Assembly (NCBI GenBank): GCA_009767595.1
Contig: VSDK01010057.1
Location: 375,586 to 439,585 of the forward strand
Reading direction: 5' to 3'
Length of the DNA: 64,000 bases
Origin: Symbiodinium kawagutii
Lineage: Eukaryota > Sar > Dinophyceae > Suessiales > Symbiodiniaceae
The first letter of the stretch is position 1; every line of letters starts with the position of its first letter. Of the stretch, positions 33,427 to 44,549 are shown one piece after another. The position numbers were made by a program, and so were the translations under genes. The notes beneath the pieces are model-generated. The model saw only the letters and a list, made by a program, of their open reading frames with translations, did not search any database and was not told where the DNA came from.

Positions 33427-34181
33427 GTGTGCGGATGGGCAGCCGACCGATTTTCGTAAAGGACGGTTTTGGCGCCAGAGGTGAAGAAGAAAGGTCAGAA
33501 TCCCAGCGCGAGGTCATGTGCAAAACTTGTGTCTACAAAGGAGTCGAAGAGAAGAAATCTGAAAGTTGAAAGTCAGATTGCAAGTTGTTTAAAGAAAGAC
33601 TTGCAAATGAGTCTTGTAAAAAGAGGCAGAAACCGCTTCATTTTGCAACCAAGGAAAGTTCTCCATTTCACCCAACGCAAAGACCCCAGAACATATGAGT
33701 TTCGAAGCTTCAACACAGTCGGAAGAATTGTTGAGTTTTTTTGTGTTGCCAAAGAGCAAGCATGAGCACCGAAGTGCCATCTCGATATCTGAGCAATTTC
33801 AGGTGCTGGGAAGTGGTTCATTTCCAGCGTCATTCTTAGCGCCATGGAGGAGATCGAGAAAAACACAGCCACGCTGCATTCAAGACCATTATTACCCAGT
33901 ATGAATCGTACCTAATCACCATAGTCAAAGGATGTCAAAAGGGTTCATAGCCATAACATTTGTGTACCATACGTGTACCATGTATGAACCATTATGAACC
34001 AACATGAGCCCGATAGGATCCCATAGGCCTATAGGCACTGTTCATCCTTGTGCCTTTTTTGGGCCGCGTTGGCGCAGGAAGAGGGGCTGAGAACGGCCTG
34101 TGACACCGTGGGGACCGTCGGGGGCAGCTGCCAGGACGTTGACTTGCCGCAATGGCGCTGCGCCACGACCCTGGCGAGGAC
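33427..34181 (+). CDS. Exons of an unknown gene
   Basis: 33427-33480 (AG|G, VRMGSRPIFVKDGFGAR, GTGAAG donor). 33803 to about 33880 (AG|G, in phase: AGKWFISSVILSAMEEIEKN). 34078-34181 (AG|G, EEGLRTACDTVGTVGGSCQD, then LPQWRCATTLART, GTAATG donor). The junction between the last two is not resolved. No family recognised. Confidence 0.5.
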
Positions 34182-34425
34182 GTAATGCCCCGGTGGGGAG
34201 ACATATGGGGCATGGGCGGCCATATAGGCTATGGCTGGATGGAAATCTTGAAGCGCTTCACAAGTCGTTACAGCTCATTACAGGTCCTTACAGGTCATAG
34301 GATTCTGATTTCAGCAACCATGTGCAGGCTGGACATGATCATTTTGACTGTGCTTGCACATCCAGCTTTGGTTCAATCCTGGCAGATCACAGAACTTAGA
34401 CTTGATCAATTCCGGCGCAGCTACC

Positions 34426-34488
34426 ATGGATATGGATTTTCAAGCCATGGCAATTCGCATTTATGTCGGCGACGATGTCAAAGATGAA
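34426..34488 (+). CDS. Possible first exon of a gene
   Basis: ACC-ATGG context about five bases after GCGCAG, then MDMDFQAMAIRIYVGDDVKD and E before a GTATGT donor (21 codons, phase 0). The nearby CAG could be a trans-splice acceptor for the dinoflagellate spliced leader (inference). The next exon may be at 34633 (FRMASDKR). Confidence 0.5.
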
Positions 34489-34933
34489 GTATGTAGCTCG
34501 GGTGATATAGCTAGTCTGACGCAGTAGGACTTCGTACACTTTGTGTGAGCTTGGAAATTGACACGTTACCAGACTGTTTATACATTTATCGATATTTATT
34601 GCATCGTGATTGTTGGCTACCTTGCAGTTTCGCATGGCCTCAGACAAGAGATAGCATGCTACACATAGCCCCCCTGCCGTAAAGCTGTCATTTCTTCTTC
34701 AAGCAGCGTGAGAAAAAGCATGAGACTACCGTTGCTATAGCCATTGTCAACCACCAACAAACCATTACTACAATTACTAACTACTATAAACCATCAATAC
34801 TACAACATACTATAAGTCCATCCAACTCCATCTAAGTCCATCTAACTACTAGTTACTATAAGTCCATCTAACTACTAGTTACTATAAGTCCATCTAACTC
34901 CATCTAACTCCATCTAATGTCCAACCAACTGAG

Positions 34934-35052
34934 GCATGCACGTGGGTGAAATGCGAGCTATGCCTGAGCTCGCCTTTGGCGAGATCGCCCAACGCGCAGA
35001 ACAGGTCCTCGCTGGCAAGGCTGCGTGGCTGCGTCGCTGGGAAGCTGGATGA
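34934..35052 (+). CDS. Short exon, unknown product
   Basis: AG|G acceptor then MHVGEMRAMPELAFGEIAQR, AEQVLAGKAAWLRRWEAG and TGA. Third-base GC is very high, unlike its AT-rich surroundings. It may end before TGA at a GA donor. Confidence 0.5.
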
Positions 35053-35277
35053 GCTATAGATGATTGCAGAGGTGATATGGATCCAAGCTATAGATGGATG
35101 AGCTATGATATTTATGATATCACTACCTTATATTTGGTATCAACTTGTAGCTTACTGATATGTCCAACTTGTAAAGTATCAACTCACAACTTGTTGATTT
35201 AAGTATTAAACTGATTGGACCTAGTTATATCCATATAACTTCTTAGATTTTAAGCAACTTAGAACGGACACAGCCAC

Positions 35278-35418
35278 ATGGTACCATGGTGTAGCAGCTA
35301 CTTCTCTGCGCCTTTTGTGGAGGTGCTGAAACGCATTACCTACATCGATGTGCCGTGGCAAGCCGGGTGGACGCGCCGTGACAGTGATCATTGGTACCCA
35401 CCCATCCCTAGCAAAATT
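35278..35418 (+). CDS. Exon, up to 47 codons, unknown product
   Basis: Reads YFSAPFVEVLKRITYIDVPW, then QAGWTRRDSDHWYPPIPSKI, ending at GTAAGA. An in-frame ATG is at 35278, or the exon starts after GTGTAG. Strong codon bias. Confidence 0.55.
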
Positions 35419-35590
35419 GTAAGAATAGATATATACATATAATTAACATACATCTATGCTTGTACATCATAGTATGATCGTATACAGATATGTGTATGCG
35501 GATACTCATTACATATGATTTCCTGAGAATATGTTAAGCGACCACTAGTGGCACGGCAGTGGCGGAGACCAGGTCACCTGGACCTGCCAG

Positions 35591-35716
35591 GGGATCAGCC
35601 TCCAAGGATGAGGGCGATCATTGCACCTTGGGAAGTGCCAGCATCATCGATGCTGTGGACCTTAGCAGAAACAGTGTGCTGGATCTCTATGTCTGGGAGG
35701 AGCTGAGCCGGAACCT
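35591..35716 (+). CDS. Exon, unknown product
   Basis: GCCAG then G; GSASKDEGDHCTLGSASIID, then LSRNSVLDLYVWEELSRN, ending at GTGAGC. It could continue the exon at 35278. Element B4 begins 66 bp downstream. Confidence 0.55.
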
Positions 35717-35782
35717 GTGAGCATTGCAGAAGGATTTTCTGGTGGATTTTCATGCTCGCATCAGATATCAGATATAAAGATG

Positions 35783-35896
35783 TGGCTATGGGTCAATATT
35801 AACCAACCAATAATGGCTTATAGTAACCAACAAACTATACGGAAAACAATGGTTAATATTGGGGAACCAGGGGTACAGGGTTTTGACCCACTGCCA
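35783..35896 (+). mobile_element. Family-B TIR element B4
   Basis: 114 bp, TGGCTATGGGTCA ... TTTTGACCCACTGCCA, flanked by TG (35781-35782, 35897-35898). Intronic or intergenic. Confidence 0.88.
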
Positions 35897-36198
35897 TGTG
35901 TGTGTGTGTATGTATGATTGGGAATACATGAGAATACATTCGAAATATATGCATGATTATGATAAATAATGACTGAATATGAAGTGCATACATGTATGAT
36001 GTGTATACAGGTGATATGTATGCACACACTACAGACTGGATACAGTGTGTCAATCTTAATCTTGTTGTTTTTACCGGAGACATATGTGTAGGTTTTCAAA
36101 TGATATATGACCTAGCTAAACACTGGATATCTACATTTTGCAAATGTATTTGGTGACTTGGCTTGTGCGTGTTGGTGTTGCCACGGGCCCTCTTCCAG

Positions 36199-36254
36199 AT
36201 TTGGGACCTGGAAACCATGAGGGAATGGCACAACTACCAACTCCTTTCGGCACG
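36199..36254 (+). CDS. Candidate exon
   Basis: CTTCCAG, then IWDLETMREWHNYQLLSA, then a GT donor. A basic segment at about 36405-36510 (PDRNHRKIKKRKIKKPKC, ending at GTGAGT) may be a later exon of the same gene. Confidence 0.45.
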
Positions 36255-37007
36255 GTTTATGTGTGACATTTCACAAAGTGAGGTATCGGCTTGGAAGCCA
36301 TTTCGAACTGTCAAACCTACAATAATCACCGCGTGTGTAGAGAAATTGACGGTATGTGTGTATGTGTGTGTGTGTACGTGTGTTTTACCTTTACTTTTCT
36401 TGCAAAGAACAATGGAACGCCCTCCCAGATAGGAACCATCGCAAAATCAAGAAGCGCAAAATCAAGAAGCCGAAGTGCCAGAACAGGTTGCTTGGAAGGA
36501 GATCACGATTTTTGTGAGTTTGCCAACCACTGAAATCAGTTCCATCTTTGCAAGAATTGGAAGCAAAACTGTTTGAGTCGGAAGTCGCAGTTGAAGGTCT
36601 TAATGAAATTGTCACCTTCAACGTGGATCCACATTGGTATATAGATCTGAGTTGATGCATTGTAAGAGGAGTCAGCTGAATAGTCTTCACTTGTCTTCGC
36701 GAATGGTACGAAGTGTTGCATGTCGTTGAGGCAGTCCAGGTCGCCCACAGCAAGCTCAAATTGCAAACTGCTACCTTCCAGGAAGGAGTGCAGGCACCAT
36801 GACAGCATGTTCCAACAGTAGAAATACATCCAATGTTGCAAGGACTTCCTTATGAATAGCATATATGTATATCAGTATGTGTCATACAGAGAGAGAGAGA
36901 GGTAGAGAGAGAGAGAGAGGAGACAGAGAGAGAGGAAGAGGGTTGCATCATGTCAAGCTGCAACAAAAGGTTTCGTCGACTTGGTGCCAATTGATTGTTT
37001 CTTCCAG

Positions 37008-37233
37008 GTTCCTCCTAACCCACCGCATAGCCCTCACGCGTAGCTTTTTCGATGTTGTTCGTGTAGTTTTGCAAGTGCTGCAGGCTTGGTCGGACAGACA
37101 CTACGTGTACAAGAAGCTTGTTTGGAGCAATAGTTCTCAAAGGCGTTACAGAGGCGTTGCAGGGACAGCAGTAGATTTGTCAGTGCCTATAGCCATGCGG
37201 GTACCCATGGGTGTGTGTGTATCACTGCGCCAG
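37008..37233 (+). CDS. Exon, unknown product
   Basis: TTCCAG then G; LLTHRIALTRSFFDVVRVV, AWSDRHYVYKKLVWSNSS, ending at GTGACG. The Ala-Trp part has the better third-base GC, so the true acceptor may be the CTGCAG at about 37080. Confidence 0.45.
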
Positions 37234-37267
37234 GTGACGTGTCATGGCTTCTTTGGCTGGTGATATA

Positions 37268-37370
37268 TGGTGGTTTCTCAGAATAGGGGACCCCAGAAAA
37301 TGGTTGGTTTACTACTATAAATGACTACTATTGGATGATTTGGGGGACCCCCTATTTTGAGAAACCACCA
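37268..37370 (+). mobile_element. Family-A TIR element A8 (best-preserved copy)
   Basis: 103 bp, TGGTGGTTTCTCAGAATA ... TATTTTGAGAAACCACCA, flanked by TA on both sides. It sits 34 bp after the donor at 37234, in a likely intron of about 220 nt. Confidence 0.92.
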
Positions 37371-37453
37371 TATACACATACTCATTGCATCTCATTTGTT
37401 ACCGATGGTAGTTGGTGACATGCCACTGCCACAATGAGCAGACCATCAGCGAG

Positions 37454-37580
37454 GAACATTCCGAACGAGTTGCTGGGAGCGACCTTGTTCCAATCCGAGC
37501 ACATTGTGCCGGCAAATACCACATTCTCGGTCAAGGCGGGCGATCCAATTTGGATTTCGCTTGGTGTGACTTCAGCGTAT
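37454..37580 (+). CDS. Exon, unknown product
   Basis: AG|G, then NIPNELLGATLFQSEHIVPA, NTTFSVKAGDPIWISLGVTS with high third-base GC. It ends near TATTG|GAAAAG (GA donor) or TGG. The minus strand is also open but has lower bias. Confidence 0.5.
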
Positions 37581-38089
37581 TGGAAAAGCCTTGGTTTGTA
37601 GTTTGTACAATATGCATGTATATCAATGTACACACTACATGAATACAAGTCATTGTGTATGAGTATTGGTTTGTAGTTCAATGACAAGTCTTCAGTGTCA
37701 TCGTTTCGCTGCAGGCTCCACCAGGGTCTGAGATCTATATTTTCAGCGAGGCCAGCACAAGTCAGCTGAACATTTGTAGATGACAGGCCTGCGGCCTAAG
37801 TTGTTTTGATTCTGTGCAAAAACAGTATTTGAAGGTTGAAAGAAATCATGCAAATGTCATCTCCAACCAACACTCTGAGGGATGGCTTGTGTTAGGATTC
37901 AAGAGAAACGCTATTCCTAGCACTTGTCCAGATTGCATTGAATTGCAGAACATCAAGCTTCATTTGAGCCAAACCAATATGACATAACCACACATGGTGT
38001 AAACATCAGGTAACATCACCATGTATGAACAGAGAGAGTGATGTACAAATTCTGACAATATCTACGAAGACTCCTCCTTTGCACCTGGC

Positions 38090-38262
38090 AGACACATCGA
38101 GATGGAGGCTTTCCTGGACTCGGACTGGAAAAGTGCGATGCGAAGCGATTTCGATGGGAAATCCCAGATGGTCTCTTTGCAGAGTTTGGCAATCCATCAC
38201 CTCCACATCCCTCCACATCCCTCCACATCCCTCCACATCCCTCCACATCCCTCCACCTCCAA
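38090..38262 (+). CDS. Candidate exon running into an 11-bp repeat
   Basis: RHIEMEAFLDSDWKSAMRSD, FDGKSQMVSLQSL, followed at about 38198-38262 by six copies of CCTCCACATCC. The repeat stays open (HIPPHPSTS), so it could be translated or be the start of the intron. Confidence 0.4.
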
Positions 38263-38785
38263 GCTGTTTACGCTAGTTCCTGCTGCATGAGGCAGCTAAC
38301 TGACGTCAAATGACTTATTGGTAGTCAAGCTGTGTCAGGCACATACCTCCTGTTGTAGGAAGGTGTCAGACGCGCAGAAGGGTCAATGACCACGTTCGCA
38401 TCGTCAAAGGATGTTCTCATTGATGAACCTTCCATATGTTGTATGTGGGGTGTTCCAGATAACATGGTGCGCACCCAAAACTGTCCACTGCTAACAGTAC
38501 TTTCTGTTGGGGTGAGTATGGCACCACCACTTTATGGATGACCTGATACCATGATATGAAATCGACATTTCATGGATCATTTTGTTCAATTAGTTTTGCC
38601 AAAGCTCCAGTTGCAGCATGAAATCAAGTATAGTCTACCGATACATTTGCGAGATTGCAATTCCCTACTCAGTGGTCATACGCAGATACCATACATATGT
38701 ACACATGGATTTGCATACACATATACTTGATAATTATATTATATATCTAAGTCTACTGTATCTACAATGCTCACCCAATCACCAG

Positions 38786-38991
38786 GATAGGAGAGTTGAT
38801 CCAGGTGCTGCAACGGGAGTCAGTGCATCATCTAGGCGTCACACTCAATGCCTCGCACACGGGGCATCCAGGCTCGGGCAAGCACTACTCACTTTCTTTG
38901 TGGAAACTCGTTGCAGCCGGAGAAGCTATCCAGATTCCCATTTGCGAATCATTGGTTGGTGGCATTGCCGTGAAAACCTTAGTCCGGTGCA
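38786..38991 (+). CDS. Exon, unknown product
   Basis: CACCAG then G; GELIQVLQRESVHHLGVTLN, SGKHYSLSLWKLVAAGEAIQ, IPICESLVGGIAVKTL, GT donor. Strong third-base GC. No family recognised. Downstream 39070-39430 is open on both strands and unassigned. Confidence 0.5.
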
Positions 38992-39490
38992 TTTTCACAT
39001 TCGCTGTGGTTCGAATGATGTTTCACACGTTGAGAATTATGGTTTAAGTGGAGAGTGCCAGTGAATGCCAGAGATTTCTAACCATAATCAATTTCTCGAG
39101 TGTGGAGAGTCCTGAAAGTCATGGCGTTCGAGTCTTCGAGTCACCTCAAGCCGTTACTTTAAGTTGTACCCTTCTGGGCCGGGGCAGCGGGGCATGCCTT
39201 GAACGGACCACGAGTTTGGGTTTCATGTTGCGTGACGACAGGGATCCTCGCTGGTTTTGGTTCTGGCGTCGCCAGTCTCCAAGTTACACCAGTCGCGGGG
39301 ACCCGTAGAAACCAATTCTGTACCTCTGCGCAAAGCGCCAAGATATGAATTTTGTGGTGCTCGTGCAGCCTCCAAATCAGACCTGGAACCCACATTTCGT
39401 AACATTTGCAGATGTCAAAACTTCTTCCAGACTGCATTTCCGATTTGAGATCTAGAATCCTTTTGGGGACTTCTCCTTTTGGGGCCTTCC

Positions 39491-42400
39491 ATGTCACACA
39501 AGGTGAAGGCTTCAAATTCGACACCAGCTGCAGCCAATCCCGGAAAGATGATCGAAAAACTCGCCGAACTGGTGGGTGAATCCAACGTCTTGATGGCGCT
39601 TCAAAAGTTGAGCGAGAAAGGACTCGACTTTCTCGGACAGAATGAGGAGCATTTCACAGATGCGTGGATTGCCTTGATGGAGCCGCTGGATCAGGCAGCC
39701 AAGGGGCACTTTTCAGACTCAAAACAAGTGATTTCTTTTGTGCAAGTTGCTCTGGAGGTATATCAGAAGCTTGACTGAATTGTGATGATTGTGGTTTTGA
39801 TGTCTTAAACGAGATCTATGTTCACTATCTACCACTACACATTTCACTACCACATTTGATTCAAAGATATCCAAAAGAAATCAGGCCATGGCTAGCCACA
39901 GCAACTCCGTGCACATTGGTGGAGTCACTTCCGGAATCCTTCAGCATCTAAGGACTCTGCCCAGCACTTTGCAGCAAAGCGTAGTGAAGGTGCTGAAGGA
40001 AACCATCGAAAAGATTGCCGCTGAGCAGCTTGCGCAGCCGTTTCCAACCGAGATTCACCCTTGTGTTGTTTGTGATGGATGTCACTTGGTCGAGAAGAGC
40101 TGGCAGAGATCAGAGACATCGAGCTGTCTCTCGTAGTGCGGTGTGGTAACTCAGGACATTTTACATGGCAACAGATGGATATCAACTGGGAGTAACCCTA
40201 GACATCCCCAAACTATCCAAAACTGACAATGTTTCAACCAGTTTCAACTAGTTGTCACCACTACTAATTAATAGTCAACTACTAGTTGTCATCACTAGTA
40301 GCCAACCTTGAGTGCCCAGTAGTCAACCAATTTCACTCAATCACTGGTCTCCACGGACTCCATGGCATGAGGCGAACAAGACCCACTGATGGGCACGCGC
40401 TACAAGTGCACGGTGTGTAGGGACTTCGATCTCTGCGAGAGCTGCTACAACCAACGCCACAACGTTCACCCGGGAGGCCACGCTTTCGCAGTGGTGCCTG
40501 GACACCCGGTGCCATGGCCCATGGAGGTCTCTGTGAGCTGCGACGGCTGCGGCAAGAAGAAGATTCAGCCACAGGACAGGGGCCGCCATGGTCATTTGCC
40601 GTTGGAAGCTTCAAAACGCAGATTGTGGCGCATAGTGGCCCATGATACCATCATTATTGTTGTTATTCAAGGGTTTTCTTGTGGCAGACACAAAACAGTA
40701 GTGAAACAAAGCACAAATATGTTTGAATGGGTCCGTACAAATCGCAGCTTTGAATGGGTTTGTTACTCCCGCCAAGGCTCATTGTCATTAATATATCTTG
40801 CATTGCTGTTTCTCTTTCCTTATGAGCAGCGGAAAGCGCGGTAATGCATGAGATAGTCGATGCTGCATAGCTGCAGCAAAGGTGGCATAGATGCAGTATA
40901 GTATTGTGCAGTCTTGTAGTGGAATGTCATAATGGAAGAGCCATCTCATAGAGTAAACACAGGTCGTTGAAATTGCAGCATGTTCCCAAGCCCAGGATCG
41001 TTTCAAATGCTTGGAGTGCCCGGACTACGACCTGTGCACGCCCTGTTTTGAAGCACGAAGTGTCGTCCACCCACATCATTCCACCTGGGAGCACCTGAAC
41101 CAACGACTGGACTGTGCATCCGCGCCTCCACAAGAGCCAGAGCCAGAGAAAGCACATGAGGACAGGAGGGAAATGGTGAGATGCTGATGTCGCCAGAATA
41201 GAGTCATGTAGAGTCAGAGTCATTTCTGTGAGAACCCATGCTAGCTATTGCTACCTCCAGTCTTGATCGAATGTGTCAATCTGGACTTGCGATTCCCTTT
41301 GAGCAAAAGTCATGTGCCCTGAAATTTGTACGATGGGAAGAGTCAGTTGTCATCACAACGATTCGTAGCAAGATGTATTCACTTTCTTAATGGTCACAGG
41401 GGATCTGCGAAAGTAGCCCCGCTGAAATACGATCAAAAAGTGTACTTTTTTGGAGTGCTGGACTCCAAAAATGGACTTTCATGGTTTCACTGCTGAACCA
41501 CCCAAATAAATCTCAAAAGTAAACGTTGATTCATTTGTGGGGTGTAAGCGGCCAATTGTCTTTAGTTGAACCCTAGAATACCTGACCCTACGATACCCTA
41601 CGCAGGTGCTTTTCATGATTCGTCAGCTGAAAGGAGAGGGGAGAGATGCGTTTGCTCATAGCAAGGTGCATTGTTGCTTCTCAGGCGATGCCCACAACCC
41701 CCAAAGAGGCTAAGACCGAGCTGTTCGAGCCAACGAATGAGGCGTGGCTATGCGTGGCTTCGTTGATCCACGGCAAAAATTATTTGTTGTAGCGACACAA
41801 GGCAAATCATGCAGCCAAGGAATCGTAGAGTATTCTTAGAATCGCAGTGTTGACTTGACAAATTTGAAAGAGGGAGTAATGGACTTCAGCATCAGTATTC
41901 CAAGTAGGCGTGAATCGGTTCCGGATCCAGGTTGTTTTGATTATTTTATCCATGTGTTCTCCCTGTTTTCTCTCTGTTTCTCCATGTTTGCTCCTTTGTT
42001 CGGAGCAGAGCCGACAGAGTGTGAATTGCTTTGAAGATGGTTCGTTTGCTAATTAATCAGTTTTCAAGCCTGCAAGCGACGACACCAACAACAGGGTGAG
42101 CAACACGACACGATGAAACACGAAGAACAACAACAATTCATTCAAGAGGAAGCGAGGACCAATGCAAACAGTAGACACACTTCATAGCCCACGACTTGAA
42201 TCCGTTTATTAGCTACAGGCACATGACTATCTCGTGCCTCATTTGTCGGGTACCTGTAGTCTATTGACACGCTGCAATTTCTGCAGGCAAGCATCAGAGT
42301 CCCGGTTGTCATGGGTAGGCCTGTGGAGGCAGGGCACAGGTGGCAGTGGATGCTTCGAAGGTTCGGTACTGTAGCGATTGGAAAGAATGGCCATGGATGG

Positions 42401-44196
42401 ATATTTGGGAGGTTTTGTCCTTCGCTGCATCGGACATATAGATGACTGTACGTAAGTCAACGTGAAGGTTTCTTGTAGATAGGCTATCATGAAGCTGTTG
42501 TTGCAAATTGTCAAGATGATCATGTTTAGTGACTAGTGTTTGGCTTGGAGTACCCGGCTTCCCTCGCTTCCAGATGCAAAGAACACATAGGAGGCTTACA
42601 TTACCCTCTTCTCTTGCAATTCTGGCTCTCTCTCCCTCCCTCTCTCTCTCTCTCTCTCTCTCTTTGTCTCACTCTCTTTCTCTCTCTCTTTCCTTCCTGT
42701 TTGTCTCTCTTTTTTCATTTTTGAGAAGTCGAAGTCTTCGGTTCGCAGGCAGATACTATGATGGCTTGTCCATGCACTCCTGACTTTCTGCAGGCCCGAA
42801 AAGCCTTAGCCATGCCTTTTGGCTTGGAGCAGCGGAACACGTCATGACTGTGCTCAAACAGCTGGTTCTACTGGTCCTACTTGAACCACTTGATGGTTCT
42901 CACAACTGAGCAGCTTAAAATTCATTGAACTAGTCACGTTTTGTCACTTCTTTGTGCTTCTCGATCCTTTGAGCCGCATCTGCCGTTCTAACGGCATTTT
43001 TGTCAGGGCATTCCAGTGGCGACCAGCGTTCCATGCACGCCAATGATGCCTCCACCATGCACGCCGATGCCATCACCCACTACACCGGAGGAGACACAGG
43101 CGACAATGTCCGTAGAAATCCGTAGAACATGTGGCTGTTTGTCAAGCAGTTAACCAACCAACTAATGGGGCATTTCCACCAATAATAATAGGGAAGACAA
43201 TGGTTAGCAGGGGGGAACCAGGGGTACAGAGTTTTGACCCACAGCCATGTTTTGATGGTTTCTGGAAATCCTTTCCGTCAAAGTGAAAAGCCGTTCCATT
43301 TCTCAATGTCAGCTCGAGCCAGAAGTAATTAGATACGGACACTTGATGACGATGACGATGGCAATCACGATGACGATGACGACGACACTGGACCGTGCTT
43401 TATCATCTAGCAATAGCATGCAAAAGCTATAGGAAGTATGGGCACTTCTGGGTACGAAATTAGCGCACCATACTGTCGATAAGAGATTATGTCGAGTTAC
43501 AGCATCAAAACAATGATTGGCAGACACACTACATGGTATAGTAATACCAAGGGAGATGATATTGCAATCAAGAGAAGGAGAAAGGTAGGGATATTTGTTA
43601 CAAGGATTGGTTGATCAATTCAATGTTTGAGGTGTTATGCGGGTATTAGCACAGTGGCCACCACAAGAATGGTTGCTTTCTGGTTGATGCGTAGCGAGTA
43701 GCCACAGCAAGGAGTCCCATTACAGCACACCTCATGGTAGCTGCAGCAACGTCATAGCTCAACGGTGCAGGTGCACATGGTGCATATGGTGCACATGTCA
43801 ATCCTGTTTACATAACAACATGGTTACAACATGTTACAACGTTGAGCCACGTTCGTTGAATTCCAAAGTGGATGACCAGCTTGCAGCTGCTGGTTGAGGT
43901 GCCTACCTGGGCTTCCAGTCCAGTTCCATGCACACCGCCTGTGGAACCGAGACTGGCCTGGGTACCGCAGCCGTCCACACCTTGCACGCCTCCCCTGGAG
44001 GACTGGTGTTCGAGATGCAGGTGGACTTAGGGTCGTCCAGACTAAACCAGACATCGATTTCTAGGTTTCATCCAATCTGCAGACTGGCCAAGAAATGTTT
44101 CACGATGCTTGACCCATATCTACGTTTTCCCCGACAACGACCGAGTGTTGCAAGGAGAACACGGATCCTGTGAGCGAGTCTGAGATAGATCCCAAG
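39491..44196 (+). CDS. Protein with two tandem ZZ-type zinc fingers
   Basis: Exons: 39491-39757 (ATG, MSHKVKASNSTPAAANPGK), 39885-40098, 40372-40574, 40996-41175, 41685 to about 41729, 42794 on, 43007 on, 43899 on and 44155-44196 (GTGAGA). The first four join in phase with GT, GC and GA donors. ZZ1: CVVCDGC, TRYKCTVCRDFDLCESCY, then HPGGH. ZZ2: SCDGC, RFKCLECPDYDLCTPCF, then HPHH. Both have the CxxC pairs and C-terminal His of the family. ZZ domains bind zinc and recognise N-terminal or acetylated peptides; p62 and NBR1 use them in selective autophagy. The N-part has a helical region (IEKLAELVGESNVLMAL). The C-part is Pro/Thr-rich with VPCTP repeated in two exons. A PB1 or LIR motif is not visible, so an autophagy role is only a possibility. 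Exons after 41175 are less certain and the 3' end is not found. Confidence 0.85.
42632..42710. repeat. TC-rich microsatellite
   Basis: (TC)n with TTTG interruptions, in the intron before exon 42794 of the ZZ gene. Confidence 0.9.
43132..43247 (+). mobile_element. Family-B TIR element B5
   Basis: 116 bp, TGGCTGTTTGTCAAGC ... TTTTGACCCACAGCCA, flanked by TG at 43130-43131 and 43248-43249. It lies in an intron of the ZZ gene, just after the P/T-rich exon starting 43007. Confidence 0.88.
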
Positions 44197-44549
44197 GTGA
44201 GAAGGGGAGTCGCTGGTGACATTGAAGATGTCGGCATCCAGCTGTGCATCTCAGTTGGGCGGTCTTTGTTACTGGCACAAGCAACTACTAGTTTGCAGGT
44301 CCCTGCACGATTCTCATGCAGCAATGTAAGCATCGGGCAATGCGTTTTTCCTGCTTTCACCTTTCAAGAGCATTGAATTAGAATTTTCATCCAGACATTT
44401 TGCTCTCACAACACATCCTGTGCTTTTCATATCTGACAGCAAAATGTAAGTAAATGCAGCTACTGTGCATACTAGATTCTAGTGATTCTAGAGAGTGTCA
44501 TTACAAGCTTTGCTATTTGTCCCTTCAAGTGAACGGATTGGGCCCTGCA

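Noticed and set aside
37382..37687. 101-codon minus-strand frame with protein-like sequence
   Set aside because: The plus strand at 37454-37580 has better third-base GC and an AG|G acceptor. The minus frame has no splice signals and runs into AT-rich sequence.
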